The notes under the pieces are model-generated. The model was not told the DNA's origin. It was given only the letters and a program-made list of their open reading frames with translations, and ran no database searches. Of a DNA stretch of 64,000 nucleotides, positions 36,094 to 45,202 are shown piece by piece. A program made the translations under genes and the position numbers. Numbering within the stretch: the first letter of the stretch is position 1; every line of letters starts with the position of its first letter. The DNA is from CBDBJR01 sp965206445 (GTDB taxonomy: Bacteria > Pseudomonadota > Gammaproteobacteria > Arenicellales > Poriferihabitantaceae). Location: the NCBI GenBank assembly GCA_965206445.1, contig CBDBJR010000002.1, forward strand, positions 3,224,001 through 3,288,000, written 5' to 3'.

Positions 36094-37065
36094 CTATCCC
36101 GGCAGGTTTTGCTGCGCCTGCACATCGGCATAGTACGACGAGCGCACCATCGGCCCCGAGGCCACGCCGGTAAAGCCCATATCGTCGCCGGCCTGTTTTA
36201 GCCGATCGAATTCCGCCGGCGTCCAATAGCGCTCGACCGCCAGGTGGTGGCGGCTTGGTTGCAGGTACTGCCCGAGTGTCAGCATATCCACATCGTGCGC
36301 GCGCAGATCCTGCATCACCGCCAGCACTTCCTGCTCGACCTCCCCGAGGCCGAGCATCAGGCCCGATTTGGTGATGATGTTGGCATGCTGTTGTTTCGCC
36401 CGCTGCAATAAATCCAGTGAATGCGCATAATCCGAGCCCGGGCGGCATTGGCGGTACAGCCGCGGCACCGTTTCCAGATTGTGGTTGAACACGTCCGCCG
36501 GGGTGGCGGCCAGAAGGTCAATCGCCGCCTCGAGCCGGCCGCGAAAATCCGGCGTCAGAATTTCAATCCTGATCTGCGGACAGCGCCGGCGAATCGCGCT
36601 GATGCACGCGGCAAAATGTCCCGCACCGCCGTCGCGCAGGTCATCCCGGTCGACCGACGTGACCACCACATACGCCAGCTTCATCAGCGCAACCGTCTCG
36701 GCAAGGTGCGCCGGCTCATTCGGGTCGAGCGGATTGGGCCGCCCGTGGCCGACGTCGCAAAACGGGCAGCGCCGGGTGCAGATATCCCCCATAATCATAA
36801 AAGTAGCGGTGCCATTGCCAAAACATTCGCCAATATTCGGGCACGCGGCTTCTTCACAAACGGTATGCAGCCCTTTGGCACGCAGGATTTTTTTCAGATC
36901 GGCCACGGCTTTGGTGCCGCTGAAGCTGGCGCGTATCCATTTCGGCTTGCGCAGCCGCTGCTCGGGCGGCTGCAGTACGACTTTGACCGGAATGCGGGCG
37001 GTTTTAGCGGCACCCCTGAGCTTGACGCCCTGCACAACCGCGCCGGTTTTTGCCGGTGTCTGCAC
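36094..37065 (-). CDS. lipA: Lipoyl synthase
   Basis: A radical SAM enzyme inserting two sulfurs into octanoyl groups on lipoyl domains of SucB, GcvH and other proteins. The auxiliary cluster cysteines are in CEEAACPNIGEC, the SAM cluster is CTRRCPFCDV, and the C-terminal RSSYYAD supplies the serine ligand of the auxiliary cluster. It has about 323 residues. Starts: GTG at 37065 or TTG at 37071, neither with a clear ribosome-binding site. It lies 25 bp after gcvP, so lipoate synthesis is linked to the glycine cleavage operon. lipB is not in the window. Confidence 0.96.
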   Translation of the reverse strand: MQTPAKTGAVVQGVKLRGAAKTARIPVKVVLQPPEQRLRKPKWIRASFSGTKAVADLKKILRAKGLHTVCEEAACPNIGECFGNGTATFMIMGDICTRRCPFCDVGHGRPNPLDPNEPAHLAETVALMKLAYVVVTSVDRDDLRDGGAGHFAACISAIRRRCPQIRIEILTPDFRGRLEAAIDLLAATPADVFNHNLETVPRLYRQCRPGSDYAHSLDLLQRAKQQHANIITKSGLMLGLGEVEQEVLAVMQDLRAHDVDMLTLGQYLQPSRHHLAVERYWTPAEFDRLKQAGDDMGFTGVASGPMVRSSYYADVQAQQNLPG

Positions 37066-37090
37066 GCTCAATCGCTCGCCCGACGGTGCA

Positions 37091-39955
37091 TCAGGCTGCC
37101 TCTTCGTATGCGGCCAGCGGCGGGCAACTGCACACCAGATTTTTGTCGCCGTATACGTTATCTACGCGCCCAACCGGCGGCCAGTATTTGTTATCGCGCA
37201 TGTACTGCGTCGGGAAAAACGCCCGTTTACGGCTATACGGCCGCTCCCAGTTATCCGCGACCAGCAAATGATAGCTATGTGGCGCATTGACCAGCAGGTT
37301 GTTTGCCGCGTCGGCGCCGCCCTGCTCGACCTCGCGAATCTCCTCCCGAATCGAAATCAAGGCATCGCAAAAGCGATCGATTTCTTCCAGCGATTCGCTC
37401 TCGGTCGGCTCGATCATCAGCGAATCCGGCACCGGCCAGGACATCGTCGGCGCATGAAAGCCATAGTCAATCAGCCGTTTGGCGACATCCTCAACGGTAA
37501 TCCCGCAGGCCTCTTTGATCGGCGCCAGATTGATCACGCATTCATGCGCAACGCGACCTCGAGCCCCTTTGTAGACGACCGGGTAATGCGGGTCGAGCCG
37601 ATGCGCGATGTAGTTGGCATTCAGGATGGCAACCTGCGTAGCGCGCTTCATGCCGTGGCCGCCAAGCAGGCGCATATAGGCCCACGAGATCGGCAGCACC
37701 AGCGGCGAGCCCCAGGGTGCGGCGGAGACGGTGCCCAGCGGGCTGCTGCCGTTGCTGCAGTTGACCACCGGGTGATTGGGCAAAAAGGGCAGCAGGTGCT
37801 CGCCGACGCCGATCGGCCCCATACCGGGGCCGCCGCCGCCGTGCGGAATAGCAAACGTTTTGTGCAGATTCAGGTGCATCACATCGGCGCCAATTTCCGC
37901 CGGGCGCACCAGGCAAACCATCGCATTCATGTTGGCACCGTCCAGGTAGACCTGCCCGCCGTGCCGATGGACCAGCTCACAAATCTCCTTGATCGACTCT
38001 TCAAATACGCCGTGCGTCGACGGATAGGTGACCATCGTGGCCGCCAGCGTGTCCCGGTACTGCTCGGCCTTGCGGCGAAAATCGGCCAGATCAATGTTGC
38101 CGTCGGCGTCGCACTGCACGACCACCACTTTCATGCCGGCCATCACCGCACTCGCCGGGTTGGTGCCGTGCGCCGACGACGGGATCAGGCACACGTTGCG
38201 GGAATCCTGCCGGCGCGATTTGTGCCATGCCCGAATGCACAGCAGGCCGGTGTATTCGCCCTGCGAGCCGGCATTCGGCTGGAACGTGAAGCCGGCAAAC
38301 CCGGTCAGCTCGCACAGCATACTGTTCAATTTATTGATGATGCGCTTATAGCCAACCACCTGTTTTTCCGGAGCAAACGGGTGGATATGCGCAAACAGCG
38401 GGTTTGAAATCGGCTCCATTTCGCTGGCCGAATTCAGTTTCATCGTACAGGAGCCCAGCGGGATCATCGAGCGCGCCAGCGTGATGTCCTTACTCGCGGT
38501 ACGGCGCAAATAGCGCATGAACTCGGTTTCGGAGCGGTACAGGTGGAAGTTTGGGTGGGTCAAAAAGTCGCTGCTGCGCACCAGCGACGGCGGCAGCGAC
38601 GCCGCGACGTCTTTGTCAAACGTGTTGCCGCTCACCTGCCTGGCCGTGGCGCCGGCAAAAACCTGCAACAAGCCTTCCGCCTTTTGCGCCGAAACGGTCT
38701 CGTCGACGCTGATGCCGACATGATCGCGGTCAATCAGGCGCAGGTTATAGCGCGCCTGTTCGGCCTTATCGACCAGTGTGTGGGCCTGTCCGGGCGTGTG
38801 CACCATCAGCGTATCGAAAAAATCCGTATGCACCGGTTTGAACCCGAGCTCCTTCAAACCGTCGGCCAGCGAGCGCGCCAGGCGGTTGACCCCTTTGGCA
38901 ATTCGGATCAGCCCTTCCGGCCCGTGGTACTGCGCATAAAAAGTCGCCATGATTGCCAGCAGGACCTGCGCAGTACAGATATTGCTGGTCGCCTTGTCAC
39001 GGCGAATATGCTGCTCACGGGTTTGCAGCGCCATGCGATAGGCCCGATTGCCGTTGGCATCGATCGCAACGCCGATCAATCTGCCCGGAATCGAGCGCTT
39101 GTATTTTTCATGGGTGGCGAAATACGCCGCATGCGGGCCGCCAAAACCCATCGGCACGCCAAAGCGCTGCGTACTGCCAATCGCGATATCGGCACCCAGT
39201 TCGCCCGGCGGCGTCAGCAGTACCAGCGCCAGCGGGTCGGCCGCCATAATCACAAACGCCTGCTGTTGTTTGAGCGCCTTGATCGTCGGGCGGTGATCGA
39301 CAATCAACCCGGAGGTGTTGGGGTATTGCAGCAGCGCGCCAAAACATGCCTGCTGCGGTGCCAGTTCGGCCACATCGCCCACCAGAATCTCGATCCCCAT
39401 CGGCTCGGCGCGGGTTTGCAGCACCGCAATGGTTTGCGGCAGGCAGCCCCGGTCAACCAGAAACCGGTTGGATTTGCTTTTATTGTTGCGCCGCGCGACC
39501 ATCATGGCCTCGGCCGCCGCCGTGGCCTCGTCAAGCAGCGACGCGTTCGCCAACCCCATACCGGTCAGATCCATGATCATCTGCTGAAACGTGATCAGCA
39601 CTTCCAACCGCGCCTGGCTGACTTCCGGCTGATACGGCGTGTAAGCGGTGTACCAATCCGGATTTTCCATCACATTGCGTCGGATCACCGGCGGTGTGAT
39701 GGTGCCGTAGTACCCCATCCCGATCAGGGAAATCACCAGCCGGTTGTCGGCGGCGATTTCCCGACTGCGCTTGTGCAATTGGTTTTCGTCCAGCGCTTCG
39801 GGCAACTTAAACGGCTTGCTGCTTTTGATTGTCTGCGGCACCGTTTCATCGACCACCTGCTCCAGCGAATCCAGACCGAGGGTATGCAGCATGCGCTCCA
39901 TCTGCGCTGCACTGGAGCCGATATGACGGCGGGTAAAATCATCTGAGTTGGGCAT
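37091..39955 (-). CDS. gcvP: Glycine dehydrogenase (P-protein), single-chain
   Basis: The 954-residue PLP-dependent P-protein decarboxylates glycine and passes the aminomethyl group to lipoyl-GcvH. It is the fused form with both halves on one chain: the N-terminal half from FTRRHIGSS and the C-terminal half with the PLP lysine in LNLHKTFAIPHGGGGPGMGP. EYTGLLCIRAWH and PSSAHGTNPASAVMAGM are family markers. GGAGA lies 5 nt before the ATG. The gene order is gcvT-gcvH-gcvP-lipA on the minus strand. Confidence 0.97.
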   Translation of the reverse strand: MPNSDDFTRRHIGSSAAQMERMLHTLGLDSLEQVVDETVPQTIKSSKPFKLPEALDENQLHKRSREIAADNRLVISLIGMGYYGTITPPVIRRNVMENPDWYTAYTPYQPEVSQARLEVLITFQQMIMDLTGMGLANASLLDEATAAAEAMMVARRNNKSKSNRFLVDRGCLPQTIAVLQTRAEPMGIEILVGDVAELAPQQACFGALLQYPNTSGLIVDHRPTIKALKQQQAFVIMAADPLALVLLTPPGELGADIAIGSTQRFGVPMGFGGPHAAYFATHEKYKRSIPGRLIGVAIDANGNRAYRMALQTREQHIRRDKATSNICTAQVLLAIMATFYAQYHGPEGLIRIAKGVNRLARSLADGLKELGFKPVHTDFFDTLMVHTPGQAHTLVDKAEQARYNLRLIDRDHVGISVDETVSAQKAEGLLQVFAGATARQVSGNTFDKDVAASLPPSLVRSSDFLTHPNFHLYRSETEFMRYLRRTASKDITLARSMIPLGSCTMKLNSASEMEPISNPLFAHIHPFAPEKQVVGYKRIINKLNSMLCELTGFAGFTFQPNAGSQGEYTGLLCIRAWHKSRRQDSRNVCLIPSSAHGTNPASAVMAGMKVVVVQCDADGNIDLADFRRKAEQYRDTLAATMVTYPSTHGVFEESIKEICELVHRHGGQVYLDGANMNAMVCLVRPAEIGADVMHLNLHKTFAIPHGGGGPGMGPIGVGEHLLPFLPNHPVVNCSNGSSPLGTVSAAPWGSPLVLPISWAYMRLLGGHGMKRATQVAILNANYIAHRLDPHYPVVYKGARGRVAHECVINLAPIKEACGITVEDVAKRLIDYGFHAPTMSWPVPDSLMIEPTESESLEEIDRFCDALISIREEIREVEQGGADAANNLLVNAPHSYHLLVADNWERPYSRKRAFFPTQYMRDNKYWPPVGRVDNVYGDKNLVCSCPPLAAYEEAA

Positions 39956-40000
39956 GCTGCTCTCCTGGAAAGGGGTTTCGTTTGCGTTGACGTGCGCGGT

Positions 40001-40375
40001 TTACGCGATCGAAGCGACCAGTTTCTGGTAGGCCTGCTCATCCATCAGCAGATCGAGCTCGGCCGGGTCACTGGGCTCGAGCTTGTAAAACCAGCCGGCG
40101 CCATCGGGGGATTCGTTGACCGTTTCCGGACTGTCGGTCAACGCGCCGTTGATCTCGACCACCTTGCCGGATACCGGCGCCTTGACCTCGCCGGCGGCTT
40201 TGACCGACTCGATCACGGCGGTTTCATCGCCGCGTTTGACCACACTGTCCAGCTCGGGCAATTCAATAAAGACAATTTCGCCCAACTGCTGCTGCGCGAA
40301 ATCGGTTATACCAACGACGACAAGCTCATTTTCGCTGCGCGCCCATTCATGGTCTTCGGTATATTTGACTGACAT
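40001..40375 (-). CDS. gcvH: Glycine cleavage H-protein
   Basis: A 124-residue lipoyl carrier protein that shuttles the aminomethyl group between GcvP and GcvT. The lipoylation lysine is in AVIESVKAAGEVKAPVSG; the N-terminus KYTEDHEWA and the C-terminal GAGWFYKLEPSD are typical. The start is decided by GGAGG (40383-40387) just upstream of the ATG at 40373-40375; upstream in-frame codons show no similarity. A good promoter lies about 35 bp further upstream, so gcvH-gcvP can be expressed independently of gcvT. Confidence 0.96.
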   Translation of the reverse strand: MSVKYTEDHEWARSENELVVVGITDFAQQQLGEIVFIELPELDSVVKRGDETAVIESVKAAGEVKAPVSGKVVEINGALTDSPETVNESPDGAGWFYKLEPSDPAELDLLMDEQAYQKLVASIA

Positions 40376-40409
40376 GTTGCTGCCTCCGGGGTGATTGAAT
40401 TCAATATGA

Positions 40410-40438
40410 ATTTTATTTGGGGAATAGTATAAAGACAA
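40410..40438 (-). promoter_or_regulatory. Putative sigma-70 promoter for gcvH-gcvP
   Basis: On the minus strand, -35 TTGTCT (40433-40438), a 17-bp spacer and -10 TAAAAT (40410-40415) precede the gcvH ribosome-binding site. No glycine riboswitch-like structure was seen here or upstream of gcvT. Confidence 0.5.
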
Positions 40439-40585
40439 AACGCGCGGATGCCGATACGCAATGCGACGGTTTTAATACTCGGGCAATGCCCGGCAGCTCG
40501 CCTGCGCACCCACTCGATACAGATTCCACAGTAGCGGCAAAGTTCCGCTATGCCGCCGCGCTGCATGGCGGCCGGGCCCCATGTC

Positions 40586-40630
40586 ATCGAGGCAATCGAG
40601 GCAATCGAGGCAATCGGGGCCATCGAGTCA
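40586..40630 (-). repeat. 9-bp tandem repeat at the gcvT stop codon
   Basis: Five 9-bp units (atcgaggca x3, atcggggcc, atcgagtca on the plus strand). The last includes the complement of the gcvT TGA at 40628-40630, so the array begins at the stop and runs into the 252-bp gap before gcvH. Otherwise nothing was recognised in this gap apart from the gcvH promoter. Confidence 0.85.
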
Positions 40631-41749
40631 CCGCTGGTATCGATGCGGCACAAACGGCAGCTCGCGCACCACCACCGGCAGGTTTTTGCCCCTGACCTGC
40701 GCCTGCAACTCGGTGCCGATGGCCGCACAGTCGACGCGGACATACGCCATGCAAATCGGGTGACCCAGCGTAGGGCTGAAACCGCCGCTGCTGACCGTGC
40801 CCACCGGCCGCCCACTGTGGTCGAATAACGCACAGCCCTCGCGCACCGGGGCGCGCCCCGTGGGTATCAGGCCGACGCGCTTGCGCTCAACCGCGCGCGG
40901 AAATTGCGCCTGGATCACATCCGCCCCGGGAAACCCGCCGGCGCGCTCCCCGTTGGCGCGCCGCGCCGGCGACAGCGACCAGTTCAGCCCGGCTTCGACC
41001 GGCGTAGTCTGCGGGTTCAAATCATGGCCGTACAGACACAGCCCGGCCTCCAGGCGCAGCGTATCGCGCGCGCCCAGCCCGACCCACTCCACCTCGGCCT
41101 GAGCGAGCAGCCGCTGAGCCAGGTCGGCCGCCGCCGAGGCCGCCAGCGCGATTTCAAACCCGTCTTCGCCGGTATAGCCGGAACGGCTAATCACGCAGCG
41201 ATGGCCGGCCACCTGCGTCTCGACCACCTGCATGAACTGCATCTCAGAGAGCGGCGTACCCAACCGCGCCATGACCGCAGCGGCGGTCGGCCCCTGCAAT
41301 GCCAGCAGCGCCTGATCGGTGCGCAGGTCAAGCGCAACCGACGCCCCCAGCCGGGCCTCGAGATGCGCGTAGTCGGCCTGCTTGCAGGCGGCATTGACCA
41401 CCAGCACAAACCGATCCGGCAGCCGGGCGACCATCAGATCGTCGCGGATCCCGCCCTCGTCATTGGTGAACAGCGCATATTTTTGCCGGCCCTGCTGCAG
41501 GGTTTGCAGATCCACCGGCATCAGCGACTCAAGCCGGGCCGCCGCCTGCTCGCCGCGCACCTCGATAATCCCCATGTGCGACACATCGAACAAACCGCAC
41601 TGTTGCCGGGTATGCAGGTGCTCCTTGACAATCCCCGGCGGATAACTGACCGGCATCTGATAGCCGGCGAACGGCACCATTTTGGCGCCGCTGGCGATAT
41701 GCAGGTCGTACAGGGGCGTTGTTTGCAACTGCTGGTTGTCCATGCTCAT
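40628..41749 (-). CDS. gcvT: Aminomethyltransferase (glycine cleavage T-protein)
   Basis: A 373-residue folate-dependent T-protein that releases ammonia from the aminomethyl-lipoyl H-protein and makes 5,10-methylene-tetrahydrofolate. GAKMVPFAGYQMPVSYP, CGLFDVSHMG and SRSGYTGEDGFEIA are hallmarks. Starts at 41749 or 41743 (MSMD) are both possible. The next gene, gcvH, follows after an unusually long 252-bp gap containing the 9-bp repeat and a promoter. A TATGAT on the minus strand between the ATG and 41790 may be its -10 (weak). Confidence 0.95.
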   Translation of the reverse strand: MSMDNQQLQTTPLYDLHIASGAKMVPFAGYQMPVSYPPGIVKEHLHTRQQCGLFDVSHMGIIEVRGEQAAARLESLMPVDLQTLQQGRQKYALFTNDEGGIRDDLMVARLPDRFVLVVNAACKQADYAHLEARLGASVALDLRTDQALLALQGPTAAAVMARLGTPLSEMQFMQVVETQVAGHRCVISRSGYTGEDGFEIALAASAAADLAQRLLAQAEVEWVGLGARDTLRLEAGLCLYGHDLNPQTTPVEAGLNWSLSPARRANGERAGGFPGADVIQAQFPRAVERKRVGLIPTGRAPVREGCALFDHSGRPVGTVSSGGFSPTLGHPICMAYVRVDCAAIGTELQAQVRGKNLPVVVRELPFVPHRYQR

Positions 41750-41835
41750 AGTGGGTGAGTTGACCGGCTGGCTATCATATGCCACATGCAAGAGAAAAGC
41801 CAGCGTATGAATGGGCCGGTGAATTCAAACCCCAG

Positions 41836-42134
41836 GCGCAACGTCACCGATTATGGGGAGGTGGGGTGCGGTAGCGTCTTGATTCTCTCACCAACCTGGA
41901 AGCCGATTTCTACTTTGCCGATCCGTATGCCTTCTGAGGCACGGCATCTAATGAGAATACGAACGGACCGATATAGCAGTATTTTTCAAAGACCTCTGAC
42001 TGTGCGCCCATCCCTCTCGCAGTTGGCCCGGAGCGATCCGCCAACTTAACAACCGACTACGGAAATACCTTGGCATGAAAACACCAAATCAAGCATTATC
42101 CGGCATTAAACCACTGGTTGCACTTCGGGGTTGA
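41836..42134 (+). mobile_element. Degenerate IS30-family transposase remnant (C-terminal end)
   Basis: The C-terminal end of an IS30 transposase can be read in broken frames. In frame 41887-41934 it gives NLEADFYFADPYAF, then a TGA and ASNENTNGPI, a TAG and QYFSK. After a frameshift, 42036-42134 gives RQLNNRLRKYLGMKTPNQ and SGIKPLVAL, ending in TGA. These match the family segments xxYFADPYxxWQRG-TNENTNGLIRQYFPK and LNNRPRKxLGxKTPNQ. At least two stops and one frameshift make it dead. The left part and left inverted repeat are missing; the element probably ended just past 42134. It lies between the gcv operon and the DUF262 gene. Confidence 0.8.
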
Positions 42135-42223
42135 ATTCGCAGTTTCTAACATGGAGATATGTTGGCTGACTTACAATATGTCCACCCATTTTTATAAATC
42201 TTGCAGGGTTATTCTTACGCTGC

Positions 42224-44005
42224 TTAGGCCTTTGTTCTATCCAACTTCTCAATATCCCACCTCTCATAAAGAAAATCCAGCATTTCTTTCTGCCGGGCTT
42301 TTATGGTTTCCGCAGTCCAGTCTTTTTCGTTGGAAACCTTAATAGCAGAATAGCTTCCGATCTTGTACTCCTCGCATTTTTCTAAAAAAGAACGGTTGCT
42401 TACCTTTGCATTTTTACTCCGTGGAAACAGCATCAAATTGCCAAGCTCATTTAACAGATCTTCGGCTTTTTCGTTTTCAAATTTTGGCCAGCACCCAGGC
42501 GCAGGTTTTTGTGGGTAAATATGCTCAATGGTGTCCTTGTTTACTTGCTCCCAATGTAGCTTGACTTCTTGGTTTCTTGTTTTCTTTTGCAAGTAAATTT
42601 CGTACTCATACAGAAAATACTTGATCTCGTTCGAATAATACCATTTTTCTCTCATTTTTTCATTTAATTTTTCTCGTTCAGAGGTGAAATCTTCGGCATC
42701 TCCCAACTCTGATGGATTTATAGATTCTGGATCAAATTGTTCTGGAGAACTATGTGCCTTATAAGTATTTTGGTAAATTTCAGATGATTTATAATTAGAA
42801 TTTCTGTTTCGCAAACTGAGTCCCAAAACCACAAAATTAAATTGTTCGGCAAATTTCAATGTGGCGATAATTTTTTCTTCTCCTACTTTTCCCTTGTTTG
42901 CCAAAATAGAGGCCATAAGTGGTCGGAATGAACCAAATTCTTTGATCCGCTTCAATTTGCTCAGCCAGATTTTTACTTCACCTGAGTATTTGCTTTCTTC
43001 GGGATGATGCGTGTAATACCAATCCTGCACAACGCTCTGCAAATCCAATACATAATCTCTAACATGATCATATTTAATAGCTTTATTAGCCACATTATCA
43101 AGAGTAAAATGCTTGTCTAATAAAAAGCCGGCATATGCTTCCGATATTGATCTATCGTACTCATCAAAATACATAATCCAATGATCCTTCAAAAAATCAT
43201 CATCGCTCAATTCTTCCTTTGTATTCTTACCAAGATACTCATATACTGTTTTCCATACATTGTTTATGTCCGTACGCAGTGCCTTCTTTTCACCACCATC
43301 GTTATCAGGCAGTTCTGTACTGAGGTGCATAAGGCGATTTTTCAATAATTCCAGCTTTGTTAAATCTTTACCTCGATAATTCAAGGTTTCAAAAGTAACA
43401 AATTTATTAAGACCACTATCCAGCGGATAATATAAAAACTGAAGTTGCTCGGTTACTTTTTTCAGCACGAGTTCAATCTGATCAAAGCTCAAGCTGCCTA
43501 TCTTGTCTTCAAAGAATTTTTTTGCGGCGTCAAGGTTTTTGGTATATATTGTGTGCTCGGGGCCAATTTCCGTAGTTTGCAAACCCAAAATCTTGTTCTT
43601 AAAATGAACGTGGCTTGGATTGTCTTTTTCATAGTCAAACACCATTTTCACTTCCTTCCCATTTTTCCCGGCTTTGCGGTGCAAGTAGTTTTTTACGTAA
43701 TCTTTTTTGTCACGCTCATTAACCCAATCCTTACCCCTCAATTGCGGACAATAACAAATAACATGGATTAAAATTATCAATGTGATTAAGCGTTGCTGCC
43801 CATCCACCACATGGATAGTTTTGTCTTCGCCTTTTTGTGGGTCAACCGACAAAAGCCCAGTGTAATGGATTTTCCCATCTGACAGTCTATTTATGTCCTG
43901 CCAAATATCATCGAGTTGTTTTCTCTTCCACGCATAGCCGCGTTGATAGTCAGGTATGCGGAAACTTCGGTTATTAAAGATGTCTTGTATATTTTTGAGT
44001 TCCAT
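42224..44005 (-). CDS. DUF262/DUF1524 protein, putative GmrSD-type restriction endonuclease
   Basis: A 593-residue single-chain protein. The N-terminal DUF262 domain has IPDYQRGYAW (residues 17-26) and the nucleotide-binding DGQQR motif (68-72, within VVDGQQRLITL). The C-terminal DUF1524 HNH-like nuclease has EHIYPQ (494-499), then NELGNLMLFPRSKNAKVSN. The same two domains make up GmrSD-type, NTP-dependent type IV restriction enzymes that cut modified phage DNA. The gene is much more AT-rich than its neighbours and lies next to an IS30 remnant, so it was probably acquired. A TATACT at 44030-44035 (minus strand) is a possible -10. No methyltransferase is adjacent, as expected for type IV. Confidence 0.85.
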   Translation of the reverse strand: MELKNIQDIFNNRSFRIPDYQRGYAWKRKQLDDIWQDINRLSDGKIHYTGLLSVDPQKGEDKTIHVVDGQQRLITLIILIHVICYCPQLRGKDWVNERDKKDYVKNYLHRKAGKNGKEVKMVFDYEKDNPSHVHFKNKILGLQTTEIGPEHTIYTKNLDAAKKFFEDKIGSLSFDQIELVLKKVTEQLQFLYYPLDSGLNKFVTFETLNYRGKDLTKLELLKNRLMHLSTELPDNDGGEKKALRTDINNVWKTVYEYLGKNTKEELSDDDFLKDHWIMYFDEYDRSISEAYAGFLLDKHFTLDNVANKAIKYDHVRDYVLDLQSVVQDWYYTHHPEESKYSGEVKIWLSKLKRIKEFGSFRPLMASILANKGKVGEEKIIATLKFAEQFNFVVLGLSLRNRNSNYKSSEIYQNTYKAHSSPEQFDPESINPSELGDAEDFTSEREKLNEKMREKWYYSNEIKYFLYEYEIYLQKKTRNQEVKLHWEQVNKDTIEHIYPQKPAPGCWPKFENEKAEDLLNELGNLMLFPRSKNAKVSNRSFLEKCEEYKIGSYSAIKVSNEKDWTAETIKARQKEMLDFLYERWDIEKLDRTKA

Positions 44006-44112
44006 AAGGGCACTTCCAAGTTAAGGGTTAGTATAGATAAAAAATTATGGCTCAAGGCAACTCAGCTACCGCTCCCGGTTCACCTGTATCGAGTATAGCG
44101 CGCAATCCGATT

Positions 44113-45027
44113 TCAATCACCGACAATTTTTTCAGTATCGTCACGATATTGCGCACACTGTTCAAAGTAGCGGCGACTGCTGAGCGGCATCGGCACCCGG
44201 ACATTGGCAATCCAGGAAATCAGGTTTTTGCCGGCCCGCAGCAACTGCACCCCGCGTTCGATATGGCATGCGAGTTCGAGCGTGGCGGCGGCCGGTATAT
44301 GGGCCGGGAAATTGCCCAGTTTTTCGCCGTTGGCGACAAACTGCGGCCAGATATCATAGTAGGCCGGGTCGCTTTTGAGAATCTGACATTCCTGTTTGGC
44401 AATCGCGATGAAGTCGTCTACCAGCGCACCCGACCCGCTGAACCATTCGAGACAGCATAGCGTTTGGTGTACGGCTTTGCCGACTCGGTCGAGGTCGCGC
44501 ATTGCCTGTGCGATCTTGCGATAGCGACTGTGATAATAATCCGCGATCGGCATCGTAAACACCTTGACCGGCTCGCCCCATAGTTCGTCGACGCCTTCCT
44601 CGCCGCTGTGGTGCTTTACATGGGGGGAGAGCGCCAGCGCCTCGCTGAAGCAGCTGGAGCATTCTTTCATCAGCTCGTTTTTGGCGGTGATGGTAATGCC
44701 GTGTTCTTCGAGCTCGACGATGGTGGTGAAAATGTCGGTGGCGCGATTGAACAGCGCGCCGGCCAGCATCGCCGCATTGACCCGTTTGACGATCGGGTCG
44801 GACTGGCGGTTATACGCCCTGCGGGCATCTTCGAGCCGCTCGCCGGGCGTGTTGATGCCGGGCTCGGTATGGTGAAAAGTCCGCTTGGTCAGCGCATCGA
44901 GCAGTTTTTTTTTGGCCGTCAGGGTTTCTTCCGGCGGCTCGTAGTAGCGAATCCAGTAATCGTCATAGAAGATGTGGGCAATGCCTTTGATCTTCTGGAT
45001 GGTGCCATTTTCAATCAGATCGTTCAT
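44113..45027 (-). CDS. Conserved hypothetical protein, mostly helical
   Basis: A 304-residue protein with no recognised named domain, signal peptide or membrane helix. It looks all-alpha and charged, with conserved-looking segments such as IKGIAHIFYDDYWIRYYEPP, GINTPGERLEDARRAY and VNAAMLAGALFNRATDIFT. Codon use and GC-richness match the core genome, unlike the adjacent DUF262 gene, so it is probably native. An A9 run on the coding strand (44905-44913, encoding KKK) lies near codon 40 and could allow slippage. It is divergent from rnd. I cannot assign a function. Confidence 0.7.
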   Translation of the reverse strand: MNDLIENGTIQKIKGIAHIFYDDYWIRYYEPPEETLTAKKKLLDALTKRTFHHTEPGINTPGERLEDARRAYNRQSDPIVKRVNAAMLAGALFNRATDIFTTIVELEEHGITITAKNELMKECSSCFSEALALSPHVKHHSGEEGVDELWGEPVKVFTMPIADYYHSRYRKIAQAMRDLDRVGKAVHQTLCCLEWFSGSGALVDDFIAIAKQECQILKSDPAYYDIWPQFVANGEKLGNFPAHIPAAATLELACHIERGVQLLRAGKNLISWIANVRVPMPLSSRRYFEQCAQYRDDTEKIVGD

Positions 45028-45202
45028 CAGCGGCTAAGTGGTTTCGGGCCCGATATTATAATGCATTGCCGCCTGATCGCCGCTGCCTGATCGCGGCTGT
45101 CGGTAAAAATGCAGCCGGCAGCCACGGCCACGGCGGTAACGCATCGACTCGAAAGTGGTGCGCACGCCCCCCACAGGCGCCGGCGGATGGTATTATTGCC
45201 CC

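Noticed and set aside
36479..38407. 642-codon open frame on the plus strand
   Set aside because: Antisense to lipA and gcvP across their junction, with no recognisable motif; a shadow frame. The same applies to the long frames at 24420-26039 and 27757-29331.
41786..42049. 87-codon open frame over the IS30 remnant
   Set aside because: Its frame only partly follows the transposase similarity, which shifts between frames and contains stops; it is not an intact gene.
41750..42223. Glycine riboswitch upstream of gcvT
   Set aside because: Searched for the conserved GGAGAG and CCGAAGG-type elements on the minus strand and saw none; the region is occupied by the IS30 remnant instead.
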